NCBI RefSeq assembly: GCF_004364155.1
Contig: NZ_SOAZ01000007.1
Location: 1-64,000, forward strand
DNA from: Fonticella tunisiensis
Lineage (GTDB): Bacteria > Bacillota > Clostridia > Clostridiales > Caloramatoraceae
Direction of reading: 5' to 3'
DNA: 64,000 bases
Shown here: piece by piece, positions 1-9,195 of the stretch
How positions within the stretch are numbered: the first letter of the stretch is position 1
Layout of the letters: each line of letters starts with the position of its first letter
The notes under the pieces: generated by a model
The model's database searches: none
Told to the model about the DNA's origin: nothing
What the model saw: only the letters and a program-made list of their open reading frames with translations
Translations under genes and position numbers: made by a program

Positions 1-434
1 TTTAAAATTTTTAAATTGTTAGGCTTTTTTGGTGTGCCCTTTTTTGCTTCACCTACAAAAATCCGAATTTAGAATTCTTTCTTTGTTTAAAACTCCCTGT
101 CTAAATTCCTGTTTTTTTAAAGAAGGCTAATTTTTCAGCTAAAATTTTAATGAGTTTTGCAATTGCCTAATATAAATAATTCTCAAGAATCCTTTATCCT
201 GTGTGGAATAACATTTTCATCAGTACCATCTTAGGGAGGCATTGGAATATTGCTTTTAATCTCTGATAGTTTTTAATAGATATTATTATTTCTGTAATTC
301 CTCCTTTCATTTTTGTTTTATAAATTTAAAAGTTTTTTATTGATAATTTTTATTATCAAACCATTGATTTGTATAGATATATTTCATTAAAAAGAAAATC
401 GAATTCTTGTTTTTTGATGGTTAAAGTAAAGTGT
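1..434. other. AT-rich intergenic DNA downstream of the glycerol operon
   Basis: No ORF with coding character, RNA motif or strong terminator was seen. The minus-strand glycerol operon ends at 435. A weak A/T stem around 390-412 beside a T-run is the only candidate end signal, and it is not convincing. Confidence 0.5.
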
Positions 435-809
435 TTAATTGTAACCACTCCTGTTAACACTTTTCGTTGCAACAATATCTATACCAGTATTTAAAATATT
501 ACTCACAACTACATCGCCAAGTTTAATTGGAGCCCTAACGACTACCTTTTTTAAAACTTTCATACATTCTCCGAGCAATTCCTTTGGGATTGGCTTCTCT
601 GATCTAACAGGTAAAGGTATTTTAACTCCATTTTCAATCAATACAGTTGTTGTTAATATCCTTTTAGGATGCTTAATTTCATCTTCAGCAAAGTTTTTAC
701 CTCTCGCACATTTATTTCCGGTTATTTCACTAATAATGTTTTCTTTAAAGATAACATCAATTTCACATTCGTTAGGACAAATTGTACATACCACTACATT
801 ATTATCCAA
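435..809 (-). CDS. DUF1667 family small cysteine protein of the glycerol operon
   Basis: A 124-residue protein with an N-terminal C8-x2-C11-x3-C15 motif and a fourth cysteine at C34 in a GNKCARG context. The spacing suggests an iron-sulfur or metal site. DUF1667 proteins are usually found with two FAD oxidoreductases in anaerobic glycerol operons, where the trio stands in for GlpABC. The start codon follows directly on the preceding oxidoreductase gene (stop and start adjacent at 809/810), so translation is probably coupled. It is last in a four-gene unit with glpK. The inferred role is electron transfer or a structural subunit of a glycerol-3-phosphate dehydrogenase complex. The biochemical function is unproven, but family membership is fairly sure. 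Confidence 0.85.
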   Translation of the reverse strand: MDNNVVVCTICPNECEIDVIFKENIISEITGNKCARGKNFAEDEIKHPKRILTTTVLIENGVKIPLPVRSEKPIPKELLGECMKVLKKVVVRAPIKLGDVVVSNILNTGIDIVATKSVNRSGYN

Positions 810-2060
810 TTAAATCCCCTCCTCAACATCTATGTATAGTTCTTCTGAAACCTTTGATATTATTTTCGGAGGTAAATTGAATTTAACCATTTTATTTGGC
901 CTAAAATTCTCGGGTTTACCTTTAAATATTAAACCTTTAGAGGATTTTATGGTTAAACATCCATTATTCATAGGTCTGCTAACCCTAAAATAAACATTAA
1001 CCAGGTTATCAATCGTATTCGTTATATATTTTGGAACTGTATATACCAAATTTTTCCCACACTTTAGTATAATCTCATTGCCACGCTCTTTTTTATTTTT
1101 TATAAATTCCACTGCTTTTTGTCCTGCAAGTTCACCTTCTCTACTAACATGATCTACTAAATCATGGACATGAAGAACATTTCCACAGGCGAATATTCCC
1201 GGTATGTTAGTTTGAAGATCATTGTCCACTAAAGGTCCATTTGTTCTTGTATTTAATTCCACTCCTGCCTTTAGGGAGAGTTCATTTTCAGGAATCAAGC
1301 CAACTGAAAGAAGAAGAGTATCGCAGTCTATCCTCTCCTCTGTGCCTTCAATTGGATTGAGTTTTTCATCTACCCTGGACACAACAACCCCCTCAATTCT
1401 GTCTTTTCCTATAATTCTTGTAACAGTAGTAGACAGATAAAGAGGAATATTAAAATCTTCAAGGCACTGCTTTATATTTCTCAATAACCCGTTGGGATAG
1501 GGCATTAATTCAAATACTCCAACGACTTCTATCCCTTCCAGTGTAAGCCTCCTTGCCATAATCAGCCCTATATCTCCTGAACCAAGTATTACAGCTTTAT
1601 TTCCTATTTTCTGATTTTCCATATTTATATATCTTTGAGCTTGTCCTGCCATAAACACCCCAGCCGGCCTCGCTCCAGGTATCATTATGGCTCCTCTTGT
1701 TCTTTCCCTGCAGCCCATGGCCAGGATAACAGCGCCGGACTCAATTTTTAATAACCCTTTATCGTTAACAGCAGTAATCGCCCTGTCCTTTGAAATATTT
1801 ATTACCATTGTATTTAAAAGGACATCGATATTCATTTCATTAACTTTATTAATAAACCTCTCAGCATATTCCGGTCCCGTTAATTCTTCCTTAAAATACT
1901 GAAGCCCAAAACCGGGATGTATGCACTGATTTAATATTCCCCCGAGTTCTTCATTTCTCTCAAGTATCAATACGCTACAATCTCCTTTTTTAGCCTCAAT
2001 TGCTGCTGCAAGACCTGCCGGTCCACCGCCTATCACCGTAACATCATATTTCAGTTTCAT
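810..2060 (-). CDS. FAD/NAD(P)-dependent oxidoreductase, GlpB-like partner of the glycerol-3-phosphate dehydrogenase
   Basis: A 416-residue flavoprotein of the pyridine nucleotide-disulfide oxidoreductase superfamily. The N-terminus has the FAD dinucleotide-binding motif VIGGGPAG (about residues 9-16). A second Rossmann motif, ILGSGDIG, near residue 160 would bind NAD(P). A GIFACGN segment near residue 295 is the typical C-terminal FAD motif. No CxxC redox pair is visible in the classical disulfide position, so it probably passes electrons between NAD(H) and its partner rather than through a thiol. The start codon overlaps the stop of the upstream FAD enzyme (2057-2060), which implies tight co-translation. 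Context with glpK points to glycerol-3-phosphate oxidation. The electron acceptor cannot be read from sequence. Confidence 0.88.
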   Translation of the reverse strand: MKLKYDVTVIGGGPAGLAAAIEAKKGDCSVLILERNEELGGILNQCIHPGFGLQYFKEELTGPEYAERFINKVNEMNIDVLLNTMVINISKDRAITAVNDKGLLKIESGAVILAMGCRERTRGAIMIPGARPAGVFMAGQAQRYINMENQKIGNKAVILGSGDIGLIMARRLTLEGIEVVGVFELMPYPNGLLRNIKQCLEDFNIPLYLSTTVTRIIGKDRIEGVVVSRVDEKLNPIEGTEERIDCDTLLLSVGLIPENELSLKAGVELNTRTNGPLVDNDLQTNIPGIFACGNVLHVHDLVDHVSREGELAGQKAVEFIKNKKERGNEIILKCGKNLVYTVPKYITNTIDNLVNVYFRVSRPMNNGCLTIKSSKGLIFKGKPENFRPNKMVKFNLPPKIISKVSEELYIDVEEGI

Positions 2061-3517
2061 TCTCTACTCTCCTCCTGTCCTTTCATTTTGCCAAAAATAA
2101 GTTTGGACTTTTCATTCTCCAGCAGTACCTCATCTTTAGGTATTCCAAGCTCTCTGGAGAGTATGGATACTATCCTGTGCTGGCAAAAACCGCCCTGGCA
2201 TCTTCCCATGCCCGCTCTTGTCCTTCTTTTTACTCCGTCAACCGTTACTGCACCAACAGGCCTGTTGATTGCGCTTAATATTTCGCCCTCAGTTACTGTT
2301 TCACATCTACATATTACCCTGCCGTAACTTGGCTTCTTTCTTATGAGCTCATCCTTTTCCTCATCGGTAAGCTCACTGAAATCCAAAATCGGTGTCCTGT
2401 AGGGATTAAACGATTTCTTTTCCTTTAAATCAAGCCCTTCATTTGATAAGATATCTCTAACCATTTCAGCTATAGCCGGTGCTGATGCTACACCAGGTGA
2501 CTGTATACCTATGGCATTTATAAAGCCCTTTACTTTTTTGGATGCTTCTATTACAAAATCATTAGTGTTTGTTTCTACAGGTCTAAGTCCTGCAAATTGT
2601 CTGATTAAAAACCTTTTTTCTATATCAGGCACTAAATGTTTGGCTCCATTTAAAAGCTCTTCAATTCCTTCTTTTGTCACTGAAATATCTTCCTTATCCT
2701 CCGTCATCCTTGCAGTTGAACCAACAATTATATTCCCGTGTACTGTTGGTATTACAACGATACCCTTAGTACGATTTCCTGGCAGTGGAAATAAAACCGT
2801 ATTTAATTCAAATCCTATAGCTTTATCCATTACAAGCAGCTCTCCGAATCTTGGCTTAATTTCATAATCTTCAATACCAACAAGCTTTGCTATATAATCT
2901 CCGTAAACTCCTGCTGCATTTACTATAAACCTCGCCTGATATTCCCTGTTCTGTGTAGTAATGTTAAAAAATTCATCGTTTTTCGTAATGCCAACAACTT
3001 TTTGATTTCTATAAATTTTTACGTCATTTTCTGAAGCATTTTCAGCAAAGGCAATTGCAACCTCAAATGGATCTGCTATACCTGCAGTCGGCGCATAAAG
3101 AGCGTATTTTGCAGCTCTATTTACTCTTGGCTCGATTTTAAATATCTCATCCCTTTCTATTATCCTGAGGCCGGGAACTCCATTTTTTTTACCATTTTCA
3201 TAGAGTTTATTCAAAACCTCAGTATCCTTATCCTCAAATCCCACTACCATAGAACCCGTGTTTTTATATTCAAATCCAAGTTCTTTAGCAAGTTTTGGAT
3301 ACATAAGTGCACCCTTACAATTAACCTTTGCCTTCATGGTAGACGGGTTTGGGTCATATCCGGAGTGAATTACTCCCCCATTACCCTTTGTTGTTCCGGA
3401 AGCAATATCCATATTTGCCTCTAAGAGCGCTGCCTTTAAGTCAAATTTTGAAAGCTCCCTTGCTATTGCAGTTCCTGTAATACCTCCACCAATGATAACA
3501 ACATCAAATTTAAGCAT
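2057..3517 (-). CDS. GlpA-like FAD-dependent glycerol-3-phosphate dehydrogenase with C-terminal BFD-type [2Fe-2S] domain
   Basis: A 486-residue protein with an N-terminal DAO-type FAD fold (VVIIGGGITG near residues 6-15, followed by the GNGGVIHSGYD region). The C-terminal BFD-like ferredoxin domain has cysteines C403, C405, C440 and C445 (CRC and CQGGFC motifs). This is the domain order of anaerobic GlpA subunits and clostridial relatives. Expected reaction: oxidation of sn-glycerol 3-phosphate to dihydroxyacetone phosphate, with electrons leaving through the Fe-S domain to the partner subunits. It lies 84 bp downstream of glpK in the same orientation. Related amino-acid or 2-hydroxyglutarate oxidases share this fold, so the substrate assignment rests on operon context. 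Confidence 0.9.
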   Translation of the reverse strand: MLKFDVVIIGGGITGTAIARELSKFDLKAALLEANMDIASGTTKGNGGVIHSGYDPNPSTMKAKVNCKGALMYPKLAKELGFEYKNTGSMVVGFEDKDTEVLNKLYENGKKNGVPGLRIIERDEIFKIEPRVNRAAKYALYAPTAGIADPFEVAIAFAENASENDVKIYRNQKVVGITKNDEFFNITTQNREYQARFIVNAAGVYGDYIAKLVGIEDYEIKPRFGELLVMDKAIGFELNTVLFPLPGNRTKGIVVIPTVHGNIIVGSTARMTEDKEDISVTKEGIEELLNGAKHLVPDIEKRFLIRQFAGLRPVETNTNDFVIEASKKVKGFINAIGIQSPGVASAPAIAEMVRDILSNEGLDLKEKKSFNPYRTPILDFSELTDEEKDELIRKKPSYGRVICRCETVTEGEILSAINRPVGAVTVDGVKRRTRAGMGRCQGGFCQHRIVSILSRELGIPKDEVLLENEKSKLIFGKMKGQEESRE

Positions 3518-3601
3518 TAGCCATCACCTACCCCATTCATCATAACCAGACCTGGGATGTTTTCCCTTCCCAGACTTGATAAATTTATATATTATATCGT
3601 G

Positions 3602-5092
3602 CTATTTTTTAAGCCATCCCTTTGAAAATTGAACCGCCTTAACCCAGTTGCTATAGAGCTCATCTCTCATTGAGTTATCCATTTGAGGATAGAATTCCCT
3701 GTCAACTTTCCAAAGTGACTTTATTTCATCCTCGTTTTTCCATATTCCAGAGCCTATTCCTGCAAGGTATGCTGCCCCCAGGGAGGTGGTTTCAACATCC
3801 TTTGGCCTAATAACAGTGCAGTTTAATATATCCGCCTGGAATTGCATCAGGAAGTTATTATTAGCTGCTCCACCATCAACCTTTAAAAACTTCAATTTGA
3901 TACCGGATTTATTTTCCATTTCGTCAAGAAGGTCCCTTGTCTGATATGCCAGAGATTCAAGAGTAGCTCTTATTATATGTGCCTTTGTTGCGTTAGAAGT
4001 CAATCCTATTATCATCCCCCTTGCGTACATATCCCAGTGAGGTGCTCCAAGCCCTGTAAATGCCGGTACAAAGTAAACACCAGCATTGTCCTTAACGCTT
4101 TCCGCAATACTTTCAGTTTCACTTGATGCTTTTATCATATTTAAAGAATCTCTTAGCCACTGTATAGCTGAGCCCGCTGTAAAAATGCTGGCTCCCATCG
4201 AATACTTGACCTTATTGTTTATTCCCCAGGCTAATGTTAAAAGGCCTTTATCCGTGAAAACCGGCTTATCACCAGTAAACATAAGAGGAACACAGCTTGT
4301 TCCATATGTGTTTTTAGCTGTCCCTTCCTCAAAGCAAGCCTGTCCAAAGAGAGCTGCCTGTTGATCCCCAGCAATACCTGTTATAGGAATTTCATATCCA
4401 AACAAGCTTTTATCCGTGTATCCGAACAACCCAACAGATGGTTTAGCCTCAGGAAGAATATTTTCTGGAACCCCTAGTATTTGAAGCAATTCCTTATCCC
4501 ATTCTATTGTATTTACATTAAATAACATTGTTCTTGAAGCGTTGGAATAATCTGTGGCATGGACTCTACCACCTGTTAAATTCCAGAGTATCCATGTATC
4601 TATTGTTCCAAAAAGCAATTCACCTTTTTCTGCTCTTCTTCTAACACCGAGAACGTTATCGAGTATCCATTTAATCTTAGATGCAGAATATACAGGATCT
4701 ATAACAAGTCCGGTTTTTTTATTAAAAATTTCTGTATACCCTTTGTCTATAAGATCTGAGCATATTTCTGTTGTTCTTCTGCATGCCCATACAATTGAAT
4801 TATATACGGGTTCTCCAGTTCTCTTGTCCCATATGGTTGTTGTTTCCCTTTGATTTGTAATACCAATTGAAGCAATATCCTTTCCTGTCATATTGGCTTT
4901 AGAAAGTGCCCTTTGAGCAACCTCTAGGGTTATTGTCCAAATTTCCTTTGGATCATGCTCAACCCAGCCTGGTCTCGGATAATGTTGAGTAAACTCCTTA
5001 TATTCCATTGCTACTCTATCTCCATTGTCATCAAAAATTATGGCTCTTGACCCTGTTGTCCCCTGGTCGATTACAAGGATATGTCCTGGCAT
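3602..5092 (-). CDS. glpK: glycerol kinase
   Basis: A 496-residue FGGY-family kinase, the usual length of GlpK. The N-terminal phosphate-binding segment VIDQGTTGSRAIIFD, the GITNQRETT region and the C-terminal LKVDGGAANNNFLMQ motif are all diagnostic. It phosphorylates glycerol with ATP to glycerol 3-phosphate in the cytoplasm, which the enzymes encoded immediately downstream would oxidise. It is the first gene of the operon. The only recognisable promoter upstream is a sigma-54 -24/-12 element about 96-111 bp from the start codon, so expression should depend on the enhancer-binding protein encoded next door. Confidence 0.97.
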   Translation of the reverse strand: MPGHILVIDQGTTGSRAIIFDDNGDRVAMEYKEFTQHYPRPGWVEHDPKEIWTITLEVAQRALSKANMTGKDIASIGITNQRETTTIWDKRTGEPVYNSIVWACRRTTEICSDLIDKGYTEIFNKKTGLVIDPVYSASKIKWILDNVLGVRRRAEKGELLFGTIDTWILWNLTGGRVHATDYSNASRTMLFNVNTIEWDKELLQILGVPENILPEAKPSVGLFGYTDKSLFGYEIPITGIAGDQQAALFGQACFEEGTAKNTYGTSCVPLMFTGDKPVFTDKGLLTLAWGINNKVKYSMGASIFTAGSAIQWLRDSLNMIKASSETESIAESVKDNAGVYFVPAFTGLGAPHWDMYARGMIIGLTSNATKAHIIRATLESLAYQTRDLLDEMENKSGIKLKFLKVDGGAANNNFLMQFQADILNCTVIRPKDVETTSLGAAYLAGIGSGIWKNEDEIKSLWKVDREFYPQMDNSMRDELYSNWVKAVQFSKGWLKK

Positions 5093-5187
5093 GTAATATA
5101 TTCCCCCTTTTTAAATTAAAATAAATCCGTACAACCGCTAAAACTATTGTTCTTTATAGATTTCTATCGTACTCATAAATTATATTA

Positions 5188-5203
5188 TGCAATTAATGTG
5201 CCA
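5188..5203 (-). promoter_or_regulatory. sigma-54 (-24/-12) promoter of the glpK operon
   Basis: On the minus strand the sequence reads TGGCAC, five bases, TTGCA, a perfect match to the sigma-54 consensus with correct GG/GC spacing. It lies about 96 bp upstream of the glpK start codon and downstream of the terminator of a sigma-54 activator gene. No competing sigma-A promoter is obvious between it and glpK. Confidence 0.9.
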
Positions 5204-5210
5204 TAATCAT

Positions 5211-5262
5211 AAAAAAATGCAGCTATATTGAAGCCCTCAATTTTCAATATAGCCGCTTTTTT
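5211..5262. terminator. rho-independent terminator after the sigma-54 activator gene
   Basis: A stem of about 12-14 bp (GCTATATTGAA paired with TTCAATATAGC) has T-runs on both sides. On the minus strand it ends the activator transcript just before the sigma-54 promoter of glpK, separating the two units. Confidence 0.85.
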
Positions 5263-5285
5263 CATATTAATCGTTTTACAACTTC

Positions 5286-5302
5286 TTGGTACTAATTACC
5301 AA
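5286..5302. promoter_or_regulatory. candidate enhancer (upstream activating) site for the sigma-54 activator
   Basis: A perfect inverted repeat, TTGGTA-CTAAT-TACCAA, lies about 85-100 bp upstream of the -24/-12 element, the usual distance for enhancer-binding proteins. It is the only clear dyad in this gap apart from the terminator. Assignment to the neighbouring regulator is inference. Confidence 0.5.
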
Positions 5303-5338
5303 CATAATGCTATATCTTACCATGGATAATAAACTATT

Positions 5339-7375
5339 TTATTCCTCCTCTTCATTTCTGCAAATTCCGTATTTTCTTGCCTTTGCCGCCACAGTTTTAT
5401 GAGTAAGTCCAAGTGCTTTTCCTGCTGAATTAAAGCTTCCATATCTCTCCAGTGCCATTCTAATGATTTCTTTTTCGTAATCATCCCAAGTAAGAATCTC
5501 TTTATTTAAAATTGAGCTTAATAAATTTTCCTCATTTTCAGCTGCTTTATCACTTATGTACATTGGTAAATCTTCAATCCCAATTAGTGTCCCGTCGGCC
5601 AAAGTAACTACTCTTTCAATAATATTTTCAAGCTCCCTGACATTACCAGGCCACCTGTATGCAATCAATGCATTCTGAGCCTCAGAGGTAAATCCTTTTA
5701 CATTTTTACCTAATTTATTATTTACCTTATTCAAGAAAAACTCTGTAAGAATGGGTATATCCTCTTTCCTCTCCCTTAACGGAGGAAGTAAAATAGGTAT
5801 TACATTTAACCTATAATATAAATCCTCTCTAAACTCTCCATCAAGTACCATTTTCTCAAGATCTCTGTTAGTTGCTGCAATTACTCTTACATCAACTTTT
5901 ATGGTTTCTTCTCCTCCAACTCTTTCAAACTCCATTGTTTGAAGTACTCTTAGTAGCTTTGCCTGCATACTCTTTTCCATTTCACCTATCTCATCTAAAA
6001 ACAAAGTACCTTTATTGGCAAGTTCAAATTTGCCAAGCTTCTTCTTAAATGCCCCTGTAAATGAACCCTTTTCATGGCCAAAAAGCTCACTTTCCAGGAG
6101 GTTTGAAGGTATAGCAGCACAGTTTATCCTTATAAATGGTCCATTTGCTCTATCGCTGCAATAATGAATTCCTTCTGCAATTAACTCTTTGCCGGTACCA
6201 CTCTCTCCCCTTATAATAACGGTTGCTGTACTCTTCGCTGCCTTTTGAGCTATAGCAAGTGCATCAAGAACTTTGCCACTTTTTCCAATAAATTTTTCAT
6301 AAAACTGGTAAGGAGTTTTAGTCCTATGTAATTCCTGTTCAAGATATTCCGCCTTTGCTGTGACTTGATTCAATTTTTCAAGTAAAATTTGAACCTCATC
6401 AACGCTCTTAATCGCTGAAACTACTCCTGTCACTTCACCATCAACTATTATGGGACTTACATTTGCAACTATCTTTCGCCCATTTTCTTTTGTACATATG
6501 CTATCAGATATTCGTTTTCCTTCTCTAAGTGCTCTTATCCTTACCCCATTAGGAGATATGTCCTTTAAATTTTTTCCGATTAAATTGGTTTCTTTTTCAT
6601 TTAGTATCATTAAATAAGCTGGATTAACATATGTTATATACCCTTCTCTATCGACAACACAAATGCCATCCTGTACATTTTCTAAAACAAGTTGAAGCCT
6701 TTGATGAAGCTCCTTCATCTCTCTTAACCTGTCGGTCATAGTTTCAATTGTTGATATATCCTCAAATACAGCTATGGCACCTTTAACATGCCCATCTATT
6801 ACAATAGGAGTTCGGTTTGTAATAATAACTGATTCCCCTATTACCTGCTTGCATCCTATTTCCGGTGTTTTTTTTTGTCTTACTATATGCAATCTAGAAT
6901 TGGGAATAACATCATATATTTTTTTGCCAATTGCATCCTTTGCTTTGACTTTCATTATTCTTTCGGCTGATGTATTAAAAATATTAATAATATCATTTTC
7001 ATCTATCACAATTAAGCCATTTGCTATATTATTATAAATTTGATCAAAGGTAAAAGTATTATACTGTATTAGGTTGTCAACCTCGTTAATATCATCATCA
7101 TTCCTCATCTGAAAGTCACTTTCTAAAAAGTCAATCATCTCCTCAACTGCCGCATCTGCTTTTTCTCCATCAGCAGAAATTATGATTTCATCTCCTTTTT
7201 TTATTTTTAGCAAAGCAAGAGGCATTAGTATTGTACCTGGTACATTATATTGGTTTTTGTATTTAAAAAACAAGGTTGTATTATATTTGTTTTGTAATTC
7301 ATGAGCCTTTTGTACAACCATTGCTGCTGCACGTACATGAATTCCCTTTTCATGTTTTATTATTGCACTCCTCAT
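5339..7375 (-). CDS. sigma-54-dependent transcriptional activator with HPr, two PAS, AAA+ and Fis domains
   Basis: 678 residues. Residues 1-88 form an HPr-like domain with the phospho-acceptor context GIHVRAAA (His13, Arg15 retained). Two PAS domains follow at about 105-215 and 225-335. The AAA+ sigma-54 interaction domain spans about 360-590, with Walker A GESGTGKE, a GSFTGA version of the GAFTGA loop and the Walker B segment LFLDEIGE. A Fis-type helix-turn-helix lies at about 635-672. It should bind an enhancer and drive sigma-54 RNA polymerase. It is encoded directly upstream of, and co-oriented with, the glpK operon, which has a perfect sigma-54 promoter, so it is the likely activator of glycerol use. 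The HPr domain suggests input from the PTS phosphorelay, and the PAS domains a second signal. Confidence 0.93.
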   Translation of the reverse strand: MRSAIIKHEKGIHVRAAAMVVQKAHELQNKYNTTLFFKYKNQYNVPGTILMPLALLKIKKGDEIIISADGEKADAAVEEMIDFLESDFQMRNDDDINEVDNLIQYNTFTFDQIYNNIANGLIVIDENDIINIFNTSAERIMKVKAKDAIGKKIYDVIPNSRLHIVRQKKTPEIGCKQVIGESVIITNRTPIVIDGHVKGAIAVFEDISTIETMTDRLREMKELHQRLQLVLENVQDGICVVDREGYITYVNPAYLMILNEKETNLIGKNLKDISPNGVRIRALREGKRISDSICTKENGRKIVANVSPIIVDGEVTGVVSAIKSVDEVQILLEKLNQVTAKAEYLEQELHRTKTPYQFYEKFIGKSGKVLDALAIAQKAAKSTATVIIRGESGTGKELIAEGIHYCSDRANGPFIRINCAAIPSNLLESELFGHEKGSFTGAFKKKLGKFELANKGTLFLDEIGEMEKSMQAKLLRVLQTMEFERVGGEETIKVDVRVIAATNRDLEKMVLDGEFREDLYYRLNVIPILLPPLRERKEDIPILTEFFLNKVNNKLGKNVKGFTSEAQNALIAYRWPGNVRELENIIERVVTLADGTLIGIEDLPMYISDKAAENEENLLSSILNKEILTWDDYEKEIIRMALERYGSFNSAGKALGLTHKTVAAKARKYGICRNEEEE

Positions 7376-7731
7376 GGAAATTCCCCCTATATTCCAAAAT
7401 ATTATTAAAATATATTAATCCTTATATATTTCAAATATATAAATAACAAACATCTACTACTGGAAATATAAGTTTATATACTTTATTTGAAATGCATATC
7501 AACAATTGAATCTTAAAGCTAATACATCATTCTATTTGAGATTCACTTTAATTAAGAAAATAATTTTGAAATGAAATTAAAAATATTTAAAATACTGGAT
7601 ACAGTGAACTTAGATTTATATATTTAAACTTACTTATACAAATTTTATATACAAAATTAAATGAAATATCTTTTCTTTTCATATGTTATATTAAAAATAA
7701 ATTTATTACAAATCCTACCTTATTTGATTAA
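7376..7731. other. very AT-rich leader region of the sigma-54 activator gene
   Basis: About 350 bp of A/T-rich DNA with short direct repeats and no ORF. It must hold the activator promoter on the minus strand, but no single -35/-10 pair stands out. Confidence 0.4.
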
Positions 7732-7780
7732 AACTAAAAACAGTAGCAAAATTTGATTTTTGCTACTGTTTTTAGTTTAA
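7732..7780. terminator. bidirectional terminator after the LysM-M23 peptidase gene
   Basis: A near-perfect stem, AAAACAGTAGCAAAA with TTTTGCTACTGTTTTT, around a short loop, with A-run and T-run flanks. It lies about 50 bp past the stop of the minus-strand peptidase gene. Confidence 0.88.
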
Positions 7781-7831
7781 TTTCAATATTTTATAGAATT
7801 TTATGAAAATTCATTTTTGTTTTTGCTAAAC

Positions 7832-8803
7832 CTATCTTAAATACGACAACGGATTTACCGGAACACTATTAAACCTTATTTCAAAATGTAGGTGAGGACC
7901 CGTTACTCTTCCGGTTGCACCTACCTTTGCAATTGCCTGACCTCTCTTAACGTTTTGCCCTACACTTACAAGGCTTTTTGAAAGGTGTGCATAATATGTC
8001 TCCATTCCATTCCCATGATCTACTATTATCAGTCTGCCGTAGGTACCTCTGTAACCCGAAAAAACTACCTTGCCGCTAAGGGCAGCACTTACAGTTGTCC
8101 CAACAGGTGCAGCTAAGTCTATTCCTTTATGGAACTCTCCCCACCTCTGTCCGAAGGCTGAGGTAAAACGCCCCGATAGAGGCCATATAATCCCTGCGTA
8201 CGCTGCATTACTTAAGGCCGACTTTGTAGAAGCGCTTCCTCTAGAAGTTGCTGTCCTAACGGATGTATCTCTATTTTGGACCTCGGAAGCCAACAGTTTG
8301 GCTTCACCTGGCAGTATTATTTCCTTTCCAAATTTCACATCATTTAAGGATGTAATGGAATTTATCCTTGCTATATCCTCCAGTTTAATTTTATACCTTG
8401 ATGCTATATCCCAGAGAGCATCTCCCTTTTTTATTTTATATACAACACCATTTATTGATGGAAATTTTAGTTCCTGACCCACTTTAATGATATCATTTTT
8501 ATCTATTAAGTTTGATTCAGCAATTGAATCTACACTAATGCCATATCTTTTTGCAATGGCTTCCAGTGTATCCCCCGATTTAACAGTATATCTGATGATC
8601 TCAGCCTTTTTACTTTTCTGATTTTGTGTGGACTCTTCCTTTGAACCTAGCTCTAATTCAGTTTTCGGCTGTGGTATTAAAGCTAACATTTGACTATTAA
8701 GATATACCTCAGATGTTTTTTTTGAAGAACTTATGGCAAATGCTAATGCTGTCACGGCTGCTAAAATTGCAGATATAAGCACAACTTTTTTAACACTTTT
8801 CAT
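7832..8803 (-). CDS. LysM-containing M23 family metallopeptidase
   Basis: 323 residues. An N-terminal hydrophobic segment (about 5-24) is a signal peptide or anchor. Two LysM peptidoglycan-binding domains follow at about 71-115 and 121-166. A C-terminal M23 lysostaphin-type peptidase starts near residue 205. Zinc ligands are visible in FHKGIDLA (HxxxD) and in PHLHFE, with the catalytic-type histidine in TYYAHLS. It should act outside the membrane, cutting peptide cross-links of peptidoglycan. Start chosen at 8803 because a strong GAGGAGG Shine-Dalgarno lies 7 bases upstream. The leader is a c-di-AMP riboswitch, matching the known use of this riboswitch class for cell-wall hydrolases. It is monocistronic, with a strong terminator behind it. 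Confidence 0.95.
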   Translation of the reverse strand: MKSVKKVVLISAILAAVTALAFAISSSKKTSEVYLNSQMLALIPQPKTELELGSKEESTQNQKSKKAEIIRYTVKSGDTLEAIAKRYGISVDSIAESNLIDKNDIIKVGQELKFPSINGVVYKIKKGDALWDIASRYKIKLEDIARINSITSLNDVKFGKEIILPGEAKLLASEVQNRDTSVRTATSRGSASTKSALSNAAYAGIIWPLSGRFTSAFGQRWGEFHKGIDLAAPVGTTVSAALSGKVVFSGYRGTYGRLIIVDHGNGMETYYAHLSKSLVSVGQNVKRGQAIAKVGATGRVTGPHLHFEIRFNSVPVNPLSYLR

Positions 8804-8821
8804 TTGTTTTCCTCCTCTATT

Positions 8822-8921
8822 CTGCTTACGAGGTTAGTTGACGGGTTAGGCCATAGAGTGTAGCCCTCTTTACGATTCACCCCAAAGGTAGGTCCCCCGT
8901 TCCAGTTTCCTGGATTCAGCG
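8822..8921 (-). ncRNA. c-di-AMP riboswitch (ydaO/yuaA class)
   Basis: Read on the minus strand, the leader shows the conserved blocks of this class in order: CGCTGAATCC, ACGGGGGACC, TTTGGGGTGAATC, AGGGCTAC, GGCCTAACCCGTCA and CTAACCTCGTAAGC. They match the Bacillus subtilis ydaO aptamer closely. A short P1 helix (GCU/AGC) closes the aptamer. The 3' end lies only about six bases from the Shine-Dalgarno of the downstream peptidase, leaving no room for the usual terminator. Control is therefore probably at translation, perhaps by the CCUC of the aptamer's 3' strand pairing with GAGGAGG. An ORF overlapping this RNA is not a gene. Confidence 0.95.
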
Positions 8922-9121
8922 TTATCACCAATTCATAATTATTGGTATATGTAGCTTTAAAATTGAATTTTGTATACGTATAACTGTAAAGTAATGTTTT
9001 ACAAACATCTCCTTTCTTTATATCATTAGCTACAAAATATAAAATACTACAAAATATTATAATACGCAAATATGTTATCCTATACTAACAATAAATATAA
9101 AATGAGTTATATTATTCCTGA

Positions 9122-9171
9122 AATAAAAAAGGATGGTTAAAGTTGTTTTGATTTAGAACAAATTTAACCAC
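9122..9171 (-). terminator. terminator after the GH1 glycosidase gene
   Basis: An imperfect stem (TGGTTAAA with TTTAACCA, extended by TTGTT/GAACAA) is followed on the minus strand by CCTTTTTTATTT. Confidence 0.7.
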
Positions 9172-9195
9172 CTCTGGTATAGAATAGTTAATGAC

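Noticed and set aside
8800-9069. An 89-residue open frame upstream of the M23 peptidase gene
   Set aside because: The segment is occupied by the c-di-AMP riboswitch, and the frame has no Shine-Dalgarno or coding character.
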